From an uncultured Muribaculaceae bacterium (GTDB lineage: Bacteria; Bacteroidota; Bacteroidia; Bacteroidales; Muribaculaceae), in NCBI GenBank assembly GCA_910577465.1, contig CAJTMM010000020.1, positions 1-18,833 of the forward strand: DNA of 18,833 bases, in the 5' to 3' direction. The notes under the pieces were generated by a model. That model was not told the origin of the DNA, did no database searches, and saw only the letters and a list, made by a program, of their open reading frames with translations. Position 1 is the first letter of the stretch, and every line of letters begins with the position of its first letter. The translations under genes and the position numbers were made by a program. This document shows positions 7,242 through 14,709 of the stretch, one piece after another.

Positions 7242-7916
7242 TTAAACAGTTGGTTGATAGAGGGCGTGGCGTATACCGGAAGCATTGGCGTGACGTGTGA
7301 ACAGGTCGGTAAATGTGTCTATGACCGATTGGGCGTCGGTGTCGGGATGAAACAGATGGATTGTCACGAGAATGCGGTTGGTGGAGAGTGTGATTTTAGT
7401 GCGCTCATTATCGCTTGTCGGTGTTCCGAAGCCACCTGTGGCATCGCGGAACACGGGCATACCGTCGATGTTGAGCGGTCCGCGCCCAATGCCTTCGTAT
7501 GGTTCACCGGCGCGCCCAATGCCGAGGGTCAGCTCATTGCCGTCAATCTTGCCGGCATCGAAACATCCTACGGAGCATCCCGTGATGAGCGACAGCTGGT
7601 TGCCGGCATCCACCAAAGCGTTGACATGGTACAGCCCCAGTCCGCGGACTATGCGCCGCATCATCTGCTCCTGAGAGGGACGGTAGCGGTTGGGATCCTT
7701 GCCGCAAGCCTTGTAGGCGGTGCGTGTGGCTGCTATTGCCGGAATCCGGTTGATGTCGGAAATCTCATATCTTGCGGCAATATTGTCGGCAAGTTGCCGT
7801 ATTTCCTGTTTCTGGAGCTCGGAAGTGTCGGAATTGGTCACGTCGGCTTCTATTATCAGGGCGCGGTATCCCGGTACGGCATTGATAAATTCGTTGTCGA
7901 AAGTCAGGGTCATCAT
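7242..7916 (-). CDS. B3/4 (PheRS beta-subunit-like) domain protein
   Basis: A 224-residue protein resembling the stand-alone B3/B4 domain of phenylalanyl-tRNA synthetase beta subunit. Recognisable segments are IPAIAATRTAYKACGKDPNRYRPSxE, the N-V-L-V-D-x-x-N type segment (HVNALVDAGNQLSL) and GCFDAGKIDGNELTLGIGRAGE. Members of this family are found without the rest of PheRS; some are thought to edit mischarged tRNA or bind amino acids, but the function here is not established. I place the start at the first ATG of an ATG-ATG pair (7916-7911) rather than at 7970, because a perfect -7 box sits inside the would-be 18-residue extension and that extension has no family character. It heads a two-gene unit with the O-acetyltransferase and is divergent from nifJ. 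Confidence 0.82.
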   Translation of the reverse strand: MMTLTFDNEFINAVPGYRALIIEADVTNSDTSELQKQEIRQLADNIAARYEISDINRIPAIAATRTAYKACGKDPNRYRPSQEQMMRRIVRGLGLYHVNALVDAGNQLSLITGCSVGCFDAGKIDGNELTLGIGRAGEPYEGIGRGPLNIDGMPVFRDATGGFGTPTSDNERTKITLSTNRILVTIHLFHPDTDAQSVIDTFTDLFTRHANASGIRHALYQPTV

Positions 7917-7937
7917 TGGCTTAAGGTAAAATTTCCA

Positions 7938-7945
7938 CAAATATA
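7938..7945 (-). promoter_or_regulatory. -7 box for the B3/4 - acetyltransferase unit
   Basis: Read on the minus strand this is TATATTTG, an exact match to TAnnTTTG, ending 21 bases before the ATG at 7916. That fits a short A/T-rich leader. A TTG occurs 16 bases further upstream, closer than the usual spacing, so the -33 box is uncertain. Its position decides the start codon choice for the gene. Confidence 0.6.
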
Positions 7946-7987
7946 GTGAACGTTGGCGAAACAAGTCCATTTTTAACTCTCTGACGG

Positions 7988-8019
7988 TTTGCGGGAATGT
8001 CGATTATTTCGTAACTTCG
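7988..8019 (+). promoter_or_regulatory. nifJ promoter
   Basis: TTTG (7988-7991), exactly 20 bases, then TAACTTCG (8012-8019), one mismatch from TAnnTTTG. This is the Bacteroidetes promoter layout, with transcription expected to start near 8025 and a leader of about 84 bases before nifJ. The leader contains a small GGGAT/ATCCC dyad near 8047-8057 but no riboswitch that I recognise. Confidence 0.65.
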
Positions 8020-8108
8020 CGGGGTGTAATGAACGGCCGTATAGCGGGATTATCCCATTGTGCGGCTTTGAGATAGAAACTTAATTTCCACAAATAGATT
8101 ACAAACTT

Positions 8109-11100
8109 ATGAGTAAGGAAAAGAAATTCTTGACTTGCGACGGTAACCAAGCTGCAGCACATATCTCGTATATGTTCTCGGAAGTTGCCGCCATCTATCC
8201 TATCACTCCTTCATCGACTATGGCTGAATATGTCGATGAATGGGCTGCGGCAGGACGTAAAAACATCTTTGGCGAGACTGTATTGGTGCAGGAAATGCAA
8301 TCGGAAGGCGGTGCCGCAGGTGCTGTTCACGGTTCATTGCAGGCAGGTGCCCTCACCACCACCTACACCGCATCGCAGGGCTTGCTGCTGATGATTCCCA
8401 ATATGTACAAGATTGCAGGTGAATTGCTCCCCTGCGTATTCCATGTTTCGGCTCGTACCATCGCTTCGCATGCGCTCAGCATCTTCGGTGACCATCAGGA
8501 CGTGATGTCGGTTCGTCAGACCGGTTTCGCCATGTTGGCAGAAGGCTCTGTTCAGGAAGTTATGGACCTCGCCGGTGTGGCTCACCTTTCTACAATCAAA
8601 AGCCGTGTACCCTTCGTGAACTTCTTCGACGGTTTCCGTACATCTCACGAAATTCAGAAGATAGAAGTGGTAGATCAGGAAGACTTGGCTCCGCTCCTTG
8701 ACCGCGAGGCTCTTGCCGAATTCCGTAGCCGTGCGCTCACTCCCGATGCTCCCGTTGCCCGCGGTATGGCTGAGAACGGCGACGTATTCTTCCAGCACCG
8801 CGAATCTTGCAACAAGTACTACGAAGCAGTACCCGAAATCGTTGAGGACTACATGCAGAAGGTATCGGCTATAACCGGTCGTGAATACCACCTCTTCAAC
8901 TACTACGGTGATCCCAACGCCGAACGTGTCATCATAGCCATGGGTTCTGTTACCCAGGCCGCTCAGGAAGCCATCGACCACTTGATGGCAAAGGGCGAAA
9001 AGGTAGGTATGGTTTCCGTACACCTCTACCGTCCTTTCTCTGCAAAGCATTTCCTCGCAGCAGTGCCCAAGACTGCAAAGCGCATAGCTGTGCTTGACCG
9101 CACCAAGGAACCCGGAGCCAATGGCGAACCTCTGTTCCTCGACGTGGCTGAATGCTTCTATGGTCAGGAAAATGCCCCCATGTTGGTATCAGGCCGCTAC
9201 GGTCTTGCATCAAAAGACACCACTCCCGCACAGATTATATCGGTATTCGACAACCTCTCGTTGCCCGAGCCTAAAACCGGCTTTACCGTAGGTATCATCG
9301 ATGACGTTACCTTCAAGTCGCTTCCTCCCGTTGAGGAAATCGCACTTTCTGGTGAGAATACTTACGAAGCCAAGTTCTACGGTCTTGGTGCCGACGGTAC
9401 TGTAGGTGCCAACAAGAACTCTGTGAAGATTATCGGTGACAACACCTCGAAATATTGTCAGGCTTACTTCGCTTACGACTCCAAGAAGTCGGGCGGTTTC
9501 ACTTGCTCGCACCTCCGTTTCGGTGACGATCCCATCCGCAGCACTTACCTGGTGACCACTCCTAACTTCGTGGCTTGCCACGTACAGGCTTACCTGCACA
9601 TGTACGATGTGACCCGCGGTCTGCGCGACGGCGGTACATTCCTTCTCAACACCATCTGGGAGGGCGAGGAACTGGCAAAGAATCTTCCTAACAAGGTTAA
9701 GAAATATTTCGCTGACCACAATATCACCGTTTATTACATCAACGCTACCAAGATAGCTCAGGAAATAGGTTTGGGCAACCGTACCAACACCATCCTCCAG
9801 AGTGCATTCTTCCGCATCACCGAGGTTATCCCCGTGGATCTCGCCGTTGAACAGATGAAGAAATTCATCGTCAAGTCCTACGGCAAGAAGGGTCAGGATG
9901 TTGTGGACAAGAACTACGCTGCCGTTGACCGTGGCGGTGAGTACAAGGTGCTCCCCGTCGATGCCGCATGGAGCAACCTCCCCGAGGATGCCAAGGCTGA
10001 AAACTGCGACCCGGCATTCATCAACGAAGTGGTTCGCCCCATCAACGCTCAGGATGGCGACTTGCTGAAGGTATCGGCATTCGTTGGCCGTGAGGATGGT
10101 ACCTGGGAACAGGGAACCGCCGCTTACGAAAAACGTGGTGTTGCCGCTTTCGTACCCGAATGGAAAGAAGAAAATTGTATCCAGTGTAACAAGTGTGCTT
10201 ACGTTTGTCCTCACGCTGCTATACGTCCGTTTGTGCTCGATGCCAATGAAATGTCGGCGGCTCCCTTCGCTGAAGGTGAGACTCTGCCCGCTATCGGCAA
10301 GACATTCGCCGGTATGCGTTTCGTTCAGTCGGTTGACGTGCTTGACTGCTTGGGTTGCGGCAACTGTGTTGACGTATGTCCCGGCAAGAAGGGCGTGAAG
10401 GCTCTCGAAATGAAGCCCCTCGAAACCCAGCTCGACGTTCAGAAGGAATGGGATTACTGCGTGGCAAATGTTGCTTCCAAGCAGGATTTGGTGGATATCA
10501 AGGGCAATGTCAAGAACAGCCAGTTCGCTACTCCGCTCTTTGAATTCTCCGGCGCTTGCTCAGGTTGTGGTGAAACTCCTTACGTGAAACTTATAAGCCA
10601 GCTTTACGGCGACCACGAAATGGTGGCAAACGCTACCGGTTGTTCGTCAATCTACTCCGGTTCCGTACCTTCCACACCTTACACCAAGAATGCCAAGGGT
10701 CATGGTCCTGCATGGGCTAACTCACTTTTCGAGGACTTCGCCGAATTCGGTCTTGGTATGTCTATCGCCAACGAGAAACTCCGTGCCCGTCTTGCCGACA
10801 AGATGGCTGAAGCTACCGCTTGCCCGAAGTGCAGTGACGAAATCAAAGCTCTCGCACAGCAGTGGCTCGACAACAAGGAGGACGCTGCCGTGACACGCGA
10901 AGTGGCTGAAAAGCTCGTTCCCTTGTGCGAAGCTTGCGGTTGTGATACCTGCAAGGCTATTCTCGAACTCAAAGGCTTCATCGTTAAGCGTTCGCAATGG
11001 ATTATCGCCGGCGACGGTGCCGCTTACGATATCGGCTTCGGTGGTCTTGACCACGTGCTTGCATCAGGCAAGAATATCAATGTGCTTGTCGTAGACACCG

Positions 11101-11678
11101 AGGTTTACTCCAATACAGGCGGTCAGGCTTCCAAGGCTACTCCGCTCGGCGCTATCGCTAAATTTGCCGCTTCAGGCAAGCGTATCCGCAAGAAAGACCT
11201 CGGTCTGATTGCATCTACCTACGGTTATGTCTATGCCGCCCAGATAGCTATGGGTGCCGACCAGGCTCAGACTCTCAAGGCTATCCGCGAAGCCGAAGCT
11301 TACGACGGACCCTCTATCATCATCGCTTACGCTCCCTGTATCAACCACGGTATCCGTGCAGGTATGGGTAAGGCACAGCAGGAAGAGGCCAACGCTGTGG
11401 CATGCGGCTACTGGCACCTGTGGCGTTACAACCCCGCATTGGAGGACGAAGGTAAGAATCCGTTCACTCTCGACAGCAAAGAACCCGATTGGGACAAGTT
11501 CGAGGACTTCCTCAAGGGTGAAGTGCGCTACGCTTCCGTAGTTAAGCAGTACCCCAATGAAGCTGCCGAACTCTTCGCAGCTGCCAAGGCAAATGCCCAG
11601 TGGCGTTACAACAATTATCGTCGTCTCGCCCAGCAGCAGTGGGGCGTGGATCCCGAAGTTGGTAACCTCCCCGGTTAA
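8109..11678 (+). CDS. nifJ: Pyruvate:ferredoxin (flavodoxin) oxidoreductase
   Basis: A full-length, single-chain PFOR of 1189 residues. It oxidatively decarboxylates pyruvate to acetyl-CoA and CO2 and reduces ferredoxin or flavodoxin, a central step in anaerobic carbon metabolism. The N-terminal pyruvate-binding domain has YPITPSSTMAEYVDEW (30-45). Two ferredoxin-type cluster motifs follow: Cys690, 693, 696, 700 and Cys747, 750, 753, 757. The proximal-cluster cysteines are Cys817 and Cys820 (CSGCGETPY), Cys845 (ATGCSSIY) and Cys1077 (APCINHG), closely matching the spacing I recall for Desulfovibrio africanus PFOR. The TPP-binding domain has GDG at 968-970 and TEVYSNTGGQ. Two oddities: the TPP segment reads GDGAAYDIGFGG where most homologues I recall have GDGWAYDIGYGG, and a Cys-rich insert (CPKC ... 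CEACGCDTC) precedes it. Codon use (ATC, TTC, TAC, AAC, GCT, CGT) differs from the neighbours and signals very high expression. Monocistronic, with its own promoter and terminator. Confidence 0.97.
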   Translation: MSKEKKFLTCDGNQAAAHISYMFSEVAAIYPITPSSTMAEYVDEWAAAGRKNIFGETVLVQEMQSEGGAAGAVHGSLQAGALTTTYTASQGLLLMIPNMYKIAGELLPCVFHVSARTIASHALSIFGDHQDVMSVRQTGFAMLAEGSVQEVMDLAGVAHLSTIKSRVPFVNFFDGFRTSHEIQKIEVVDQEDLAPLLDREALAEFRSRALTPDAPVARGMAENGDVFFQHRESCNKYYEAVPEIVEDYMQKVSAITGREYHLFNYYGDPNAERVIIAMGSVTQAAQEAIDHLMAKGEKVGMVSVHLYRPFSAKHFLAAVPKTAKRIAVLDRTKEPGANGEPLFLDVAECFYGQENAPMLVSGRYGLASKDTTPAQIISVFDNLSLPEPKTGFTVGIIDDVTFKSLPPVEEIALSGENTYEAKFYGLGADGTVGANKNSVKIIGDNTSKYCQAYFAYDSKKSGGFTCSHLRFGDDPIRSTYLVTTPNFVACHVQAYLHMYDVTRGLRDGGTFLLNTIWEGEELAKNLPNKVKKYFADHNITVYYINATKIAQEIGLGNRTNTILQSAFFRITEVIPVDLAVEQMKKFIVKSYGKKGQDVVDKNYAAVDRGGEYKVLPVDAAWSNLPEDAKAENCDPAFINEVVRPINAQDGDLLKVSAFVGREDGTWEQGTAAYEKRGVAAFVPEWKEENCIQCNKCAYVCPHAAIRPFVLDANEMSAAPFAEGETLPAIGKTFAGMRFVQSVDVLDCLGCGNCVDVCPGKKGVKALEMKPLETQLDVQKEWDYCVANVASKQDLVDIKGNVKNSQFATPLFEFSGACSGCGETPYVKLISQLYGDHEMVANATGCSSIYSGSVPSTPYTKNAKGHGPAWANSLFEDFAEFGLGMSIANEKLRARLADKMAEATACPKCSDEIKALAQQWLDNKEDAAVTREVAEKLVPLCEACGCDTCKAILELKGFIVKRSQWIIAGDGAAYDIGFGGLDHVLASGKNINVLVVDTEVYSNTGGQASKATPLGAIAKFAASGKRIRKKDLGLIASTYGYVYAAQIAMGADQAQTLKAIREAEAYDGPSIIIAYAPCINHGIRAGMGKAQQEEANAVACGYWHLWRYNPALEDEGKNPFTLDSKEPDWDKFEDFLKGEVRYASVVKQYPNEAAELFAAAKANAQWRYNNYRRLAQQQWGVDPEVGNLPG

Positions 11679-11707
11679 TCCGCAAGGTACACACCTTAAT
11701 ATATTGT

Positions 11708-11748
11708 GAGAGGGAATGACCTGATGGTCATTCCCTCTCTGCTTTTTT
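11708..11748 (+). terminator. Rho-independent terminator of nifJ
   Basis: A perfect 14-bp stem (11708-11721 with 11726-11739, GAGAGGGAATGACC and its complement) with a TGAT loop, followed after GC by six T residues (11743-11748). It lies 30 bases after the nifJ stop. It is stronger than any other hairpin seen in the window and suits an abundant transcript. Confidence 0.93.
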
Positions 11749-11820
11749 ACAATGTGACTTGCCGTGTTGTTGAGTTTGTTCGGTTTGGTCTATGTCGATT
11801 CTTACGACCGTGCATGGACG

Positions 11821-11843
11821 GTAGCCGTTATGTGAACGGTTAC
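11821..11843. other. Imperfect hairpin between convergent genes
   Basis: GTAGCCGTT, 5-base loop, AACGGTTAC: a 9-bp stem with one G-U pair, next to a second small dyad (ACCGT ... ACGGT, about 11808-11823). It lies beyond the 3' end of the glycosyltransferase gene and could be a weak transcription end for that unit. However, the run of T residues on the minus-strand side is missing, so the role is unclear. Confidence 0.3.
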
Positions 11844-11878
11844 TTTTCAGATTGCGATTAGATTCAAAATATTGTGAA

Positions 11879-12898
11879 TCAGTCGAGCGGTTGGGAATGT
11901 ATGGCGCGTATTATTTCCTCTTTCTCAGGGGTGGAGAATGTGCAGGGATAGCTCGGCAGATGCTTCACAGCCTTGAGCCCCTTCTGATGGTAACGCCATT
12001 CCGATAGTTGCGCGAGCGGTGCAAATACCTTGTGGCTTGAGAGTATCTGGTTGACTTTGCGTTTGAATGTTACTGAACCGGAAGCCTTGGGGCACGAACT
12101 GACGAGACGTATCCGTTTCTCGGCTTCGTCTGTGGCTATGCCGTCGTGTTCTGCGAGCATAAGCGCGAGCGCACGGATAAAACCATTGTATTCATCGGCG
12201 TACTTCGGTGAGTTTTTAATGACCGATACCGGAATGGTGGTTTCCGTGGCGGAGCCTTTGATGCGTTCGCGTGCGCTGTAGAAACAGGGGAGAGTAGCGT
12301 ATTTGCCATGAATCAGCACGGCATGGTTGAAAAATTCCTCGGCGAGGAATAGATTTGAAAACCGCATATTGCCCGTCTCGTCAAAGCAGTAGCTATAGAT
12401 TCGTTTGAATATATCGCTGCGTGTGACCCCGTAGAGCATGGATGCGTACATACCCTTCTCGTGCATCATGCGGTCCATGGCATCGGATCCGGTTATACGG
12501 TTGTCGAAATTACGTATGTAGCGTGGGCTGAATGAAATCTTGTCGCCCTGCGGAGTGAACGTGAGGTAATGTCCCTGGGCTATTGAATAGTCGGGGTTGG
12601 CGTCAAGGAAATCGGTGATCTGTTTTATGGCGGCAGGCACGGTGAAGTCATCGTCGGCACAGTACAGTACATAATCTGTGTCAATGAGCGGAAGCACTTC
12701 GTGTATCTTGTTGAAGAAGTGCATACGCGGGCGATGTATGTATGTGATTCCGGGGGCTTCGAGCCTGCCTGTGAATTTCCGGTCTGATGAGTCGGGTATG
12801 AGTATCTGTATGCCGGTGTTGCTGTAATAGTCTATGAGACGTTGCAGACGGTTCGGGCGGTTGTGCGCCGGAATGATTACGGTGACGTTTTCAAGCAT
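11879..12898 (-). CDS. GT-A family glycosyltransferase (TIGR00180-like)
   Basis: A 339-residue soluble glycosyltransferase. The N-terminus VTVIIPAHNRPNRLQRLIDYY (about 5-25) is the nucleotide-sugar-binding start of GT2-type enzymes. The acidic metal-binding motif is CADDDF (Asp82-84) after DTDYVLY. The IPxHNRPxxLxRLxxYY form is what I recall for the TIGR00180 subgroup. There are no membrane segments, so it would act on the cytosolic side on a lipid-linked or surface-glycan precursor; donor and acceptor cannot be told. A basic C-terminal region (about 280-310) may contact the membrane. The gene starts 19 bases after the flippase stop on the same strand, so the two form one transcript whose product is probably a surface polysaccharide. 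Confidence 0.85.
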   Translation of the reverse strand: MLENVTVIIPAHNRPNRLQRLIDYYSNTGIQILIPDSSDRKFTGRLEAPGITYIHRPRMHFFNKIHEVLPLIDTDYVLYCADDDFTVPAAIKQITDFLDANPDYSIAQGHYLTFTPQGDKISFSPRYIRNFDNRITGSDAMDRMMHEKGMYASMLYGVTRSDIFKRIYSYCFDETGNMRFSNLFLAEEFFNHAVLIHGKYATLPCFYSARERIKGSATETTIPVSVIKNSPKYADEYNGFIRALALMLAEHDGIATDEAEKRIRLVSSCPKASGSVTFKRKVNQILSSHKVFAPLAQLSEWRYHQKGLKAVKHLPSYPCTFSTPEKEEIIRAIHSQPLD

Positions 12899-12917
12899 GG
12901 GGCGGGTCGTATGGATA

Positions 12918-14360
12918 TTACTTTTTTCGTTTTAACAGAAAGTTGATGCACTCGTTGAACACCACGGAGTTGAGCCGCCATAATACCAATATGTAAAATG
13001 ATGCGGCAAATGCTATCTTTATGACCATGGATACTACGGGCGATTCTATGGATGCCGTGACCATTACGGCTATGCCCATTATGGCTGCCGCTATCACTGC
13101 ATACGGTGCTATATCCTTTATCACGCTCCATAGGGTCACGCCTATGTGCTTGCGGGCGAAATATTGCCATACCAGAAGCCACAGTATGTTGATGGTGGTA
13201 TAGGCTATGAGCATGACGTTGAGTCCGAAGCGGTAACTCACGAGCAAGCTCACGAGTTGGATGGCTCCGAGCGTTATGGTGTTCCACATATATATGTTGG
13301 GGCGTCCGAGACTGTTGAACAGGTTGCCGTAGAGTACGCCTATGGGCATGAATGCGCCCCATACGCACAGGATGTGCATCACAGGCACGGCATTGATCCA
13401 TTTGTCGGTGATGGTGATTACGATTAGCTCCCGGGATATTATGCCGAGACCGAGCATGGCAGGAAAACTTACAAATGCCGTGAAACGTAGCATCTTGTGG
13501 AATACGCGGCGCAGACGTTCCGTGTCGTCGATGGTTTCGCGGAACACAGGTTGCCCCACGCTGTTTATCATCCCCACCAATGTCGAGTAGCCCATGGTGG
13601 TCCACTTGTTGCCTTGGGTGAAGTAGCCTGTTTGCTGCATTCCATAGAAGCGGCCCAGCAGCACGGAGAAAAAGTTGTTGTTGATATGCGTGAACAGGGA
13701 TGTGAGCAATTGTTTGGTACTGAACGGGAGCATGGATTTCAACGCCGTGAAATCGAACGAGAGCGATGGACGCCAGGGGCACCTGAGCCAAAGCAACAAG
13801 GCATTGGTGCCGGAATAGAGCACCGTTTGCAGTGCAAGACCCCAATATCCCCATCCGTAGAAAGCGCATATCACACCTGCTGTGCCCGATATGAGTATTG
13901 CCGCAATCTGTATCTGGCTACGTTCCTTGACCTTGAGGTTGCGGAAAAAGTAGGCGGTTGGAGTGGTTGCCAATCCGCCGAACATGAACCCGAGAAACAG
14001 AAAGCGCGACAGCGGTATCATCTCCGGCATCCGGTAAAAGTGTGCTATGGGAGTGGCGAGGAAAAACAGAATCAGGTACAGTACCGCGCTGGCGCAGACA
14101 TTGAACCAGAACACGGCGTTATAGTCATTGTCTGTGATTCGTTTCTTATTGACTATGGCGAGCGTGAATCCGCTTTCCGAGAATATACCGGCAGTTGCCG
14201 AGAATATGGTGAGCGCACCTATGGTTCCATAGTCGGCAGGCGACAGCAGGCGTGCAAGGAATATACCGAATAGAAGGTTCAGAATCTGCATGGTGCCGTT
14301 TCCGATACCTCCCCATATCAGTCCCTTGGCTGTGCGGTGTTTCAGTTGGTCGTCGCTCAT
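12918..14360 (-). CDS. Polysaccharide flippase (Wzx/WzxC-like, MOP superfamily)
   Basis: A 480-residue integral membrane protein with about 12-14 hydrophobic segments. It starts MSDDQLKHRTAKGLIWGGIGNGTMQ and has FLARLLSPADYGTIGALTIF, the typical opening of Bacteroidetes lipopolysaccharide/polysaccharide exporters. It should move lipid-linked glycan units across the inner membrane. The start at 14360 is chosen because the protein family begins here and the promoter boxes lie 20 bases further upstream; a longer frame to 14507 would translate the promoter repeats. It is first in a two-gene unit with a glycosyltransferase, with no polymerase, ligase or sugar-nucleotide genes nearby. Four tandem promoter repeats precede it. 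Confidence 0.9.
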   Translation of the reverse strand: MSDDQLKHRTAKGLIWGGIGNGTMQILNLLFGIFLARLLSPADYGTIGALTIFSATAGIFSESGFTLAIVNKKRITDNDYNAVFWFNVCASAVLYLILFFLATPIAHFYRMPEMIPLSRFLFLGFMFGGLATTPTAYFFRNLKVKERSQIQIAAILISGTAGVICAFYGWGYWGLALQTVLYSGTNALLLWLRCPWRPSLSFDFTALKSMLPFSTKQLLTSLFTHINNNFFSVLLGRFYGMQQTGYFTQGNKWTTMGYSTLVGMINSVGQPVFRETIDDTERLRRVFHKMLRFTAFVSFPAMLGLGIISRELIVITITDKWINAVPVMHILCVWGAFMPIGVLYGNLFNSLGRPNIYMWNTITLGAIQLVSLLVSYRFGLNVMLIAYTTINILWLLVWQYFARKHIGVTLWSVIKDIAPYAVIAAAIMGIAVMVTASIESPVVSMVIKIAFAASFYILVLWRLNSVVFNECINFLLKRKK

Positions 14361-14379
14361 AAATACTGTTTGTGTTATG

Positions 14380-14411
14380 CAAAAATACGGATAAGCGAGC
14401 GCAGTGCCAAA
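14380..14411 (-). promoter_or_regulatory. Gene-proximal promoter of the flippase-glycosyltransferase unit
   Basis: On the minus strand: TTTG (14411-14408), exactly 20 bases, TATTTTTG (14387-14380). This is a full Bacteroidetes promoter, ending 19 bases before the flippase ATG. It is the first of four equal promoters in the tandem array; the others have -7 boxes at 14453-14460, 14527-14534 and 14601-14608, each with TTTG 20 bases upstream. Confidence 0.75.
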
Positions 14412-14662
14412 TTTATTTGGGCTTTGCCGAGCGTGAGTATTTAGGACGGAGTCAAAAATACGGATAAGCGAGCGCTGTGCCAAATTTATTTTGGCTTTGC
14501 CGAGCATGAGTATTTAAGACGTAAGTCAAAAATACGGATAAGCGAGCGCAGTGCCAAATTTATTTGGGCTTTGCCGAGCATGAGTATTTAGGACGTAAGT
14601 CAAAAATACGGATAAGCGAGCGTAAAGCCAAATTTATTTGGGCATTACCGGGCATGAGTACT
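14380..14662 (-). repeat. Tandem 73-74-bp promoter-bearing repeat, four copies
   Basis: Four head-to-tail copies begin at 14380, 14453, 14527 and 14601 (periods 73, 74, 74). Copies 1 and 3 are almost identical. Copy 4 diverges at its far end, where the dgt leader begins. Each unit contains an imperfect palindrome around AAATTTATTT, with GCC on one side and GGC on the other, and is flanked by AAATAC and GTATTT. The palindrome arms differ between copies (GCAGTGCC, GCTGTGCC, GTAAAGCC), while TTTG-20-TATTTTTG on the minus strand is invariant. The repeats are contiguous with no unique spacers, so this is not CRISPR. The same unit recurs at 18609-18763. Confidence 0.95.
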
Positions 14663-14672
14663 ATTGAATTGT

Positions 14673-14680
14673 TATCTTTG
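14673..14680 (+). promoter_or_regulatory. -7 box for dgt
   Basis: TATCTTTG is an exact TAnnTTTG match, ending 29 bases before the dgt ATG, with an A-rich leader between. No TTTG is found 20 bases upstream, where the decayed fourth repeat ends, so only the -7 box is supported. Confidence 0.6.
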
Positions 14681-14709
14681 TAATTTAAGAAAAAACTAAA
14701 AGATTTATT

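Noticed and set aside
7917..7970. 18-residue N-terminal extension of the B3/4 protein
   Set aside because: A consensus -7 box lies inside it and the ATG-ATG at 7916 matches the family start better.
8020..8108. Riboswitch in the nifJ leader
   Set aside because: Only a tiny GGGAT/ATCCC dyad is visible and no known aptamer core could be recognised.
12877..13869. 330-codon minus-strand frame overlapping the flippase
   Set aside because: Same strand but a different frame from a clear membrane transporter; the product is His/Arg-rich and has no family character.
13497..14273. 258-codon plus-strand frame opposite the flippase
   Set aside because: Antisense shadow of the flippase gene with no domain and no promoter or leader.
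14361..14507. 49-residue N-terminal extension of the flippase
   Set aside because: It would translate the promoter repeats; the family start is at 14360 and a full promoter sits inside the extension.
14380..14662. CRISPR array
   Set aside because: Repeats are contiguous with a 73-74-bp unit and no unique spacers; there are no cas genes.
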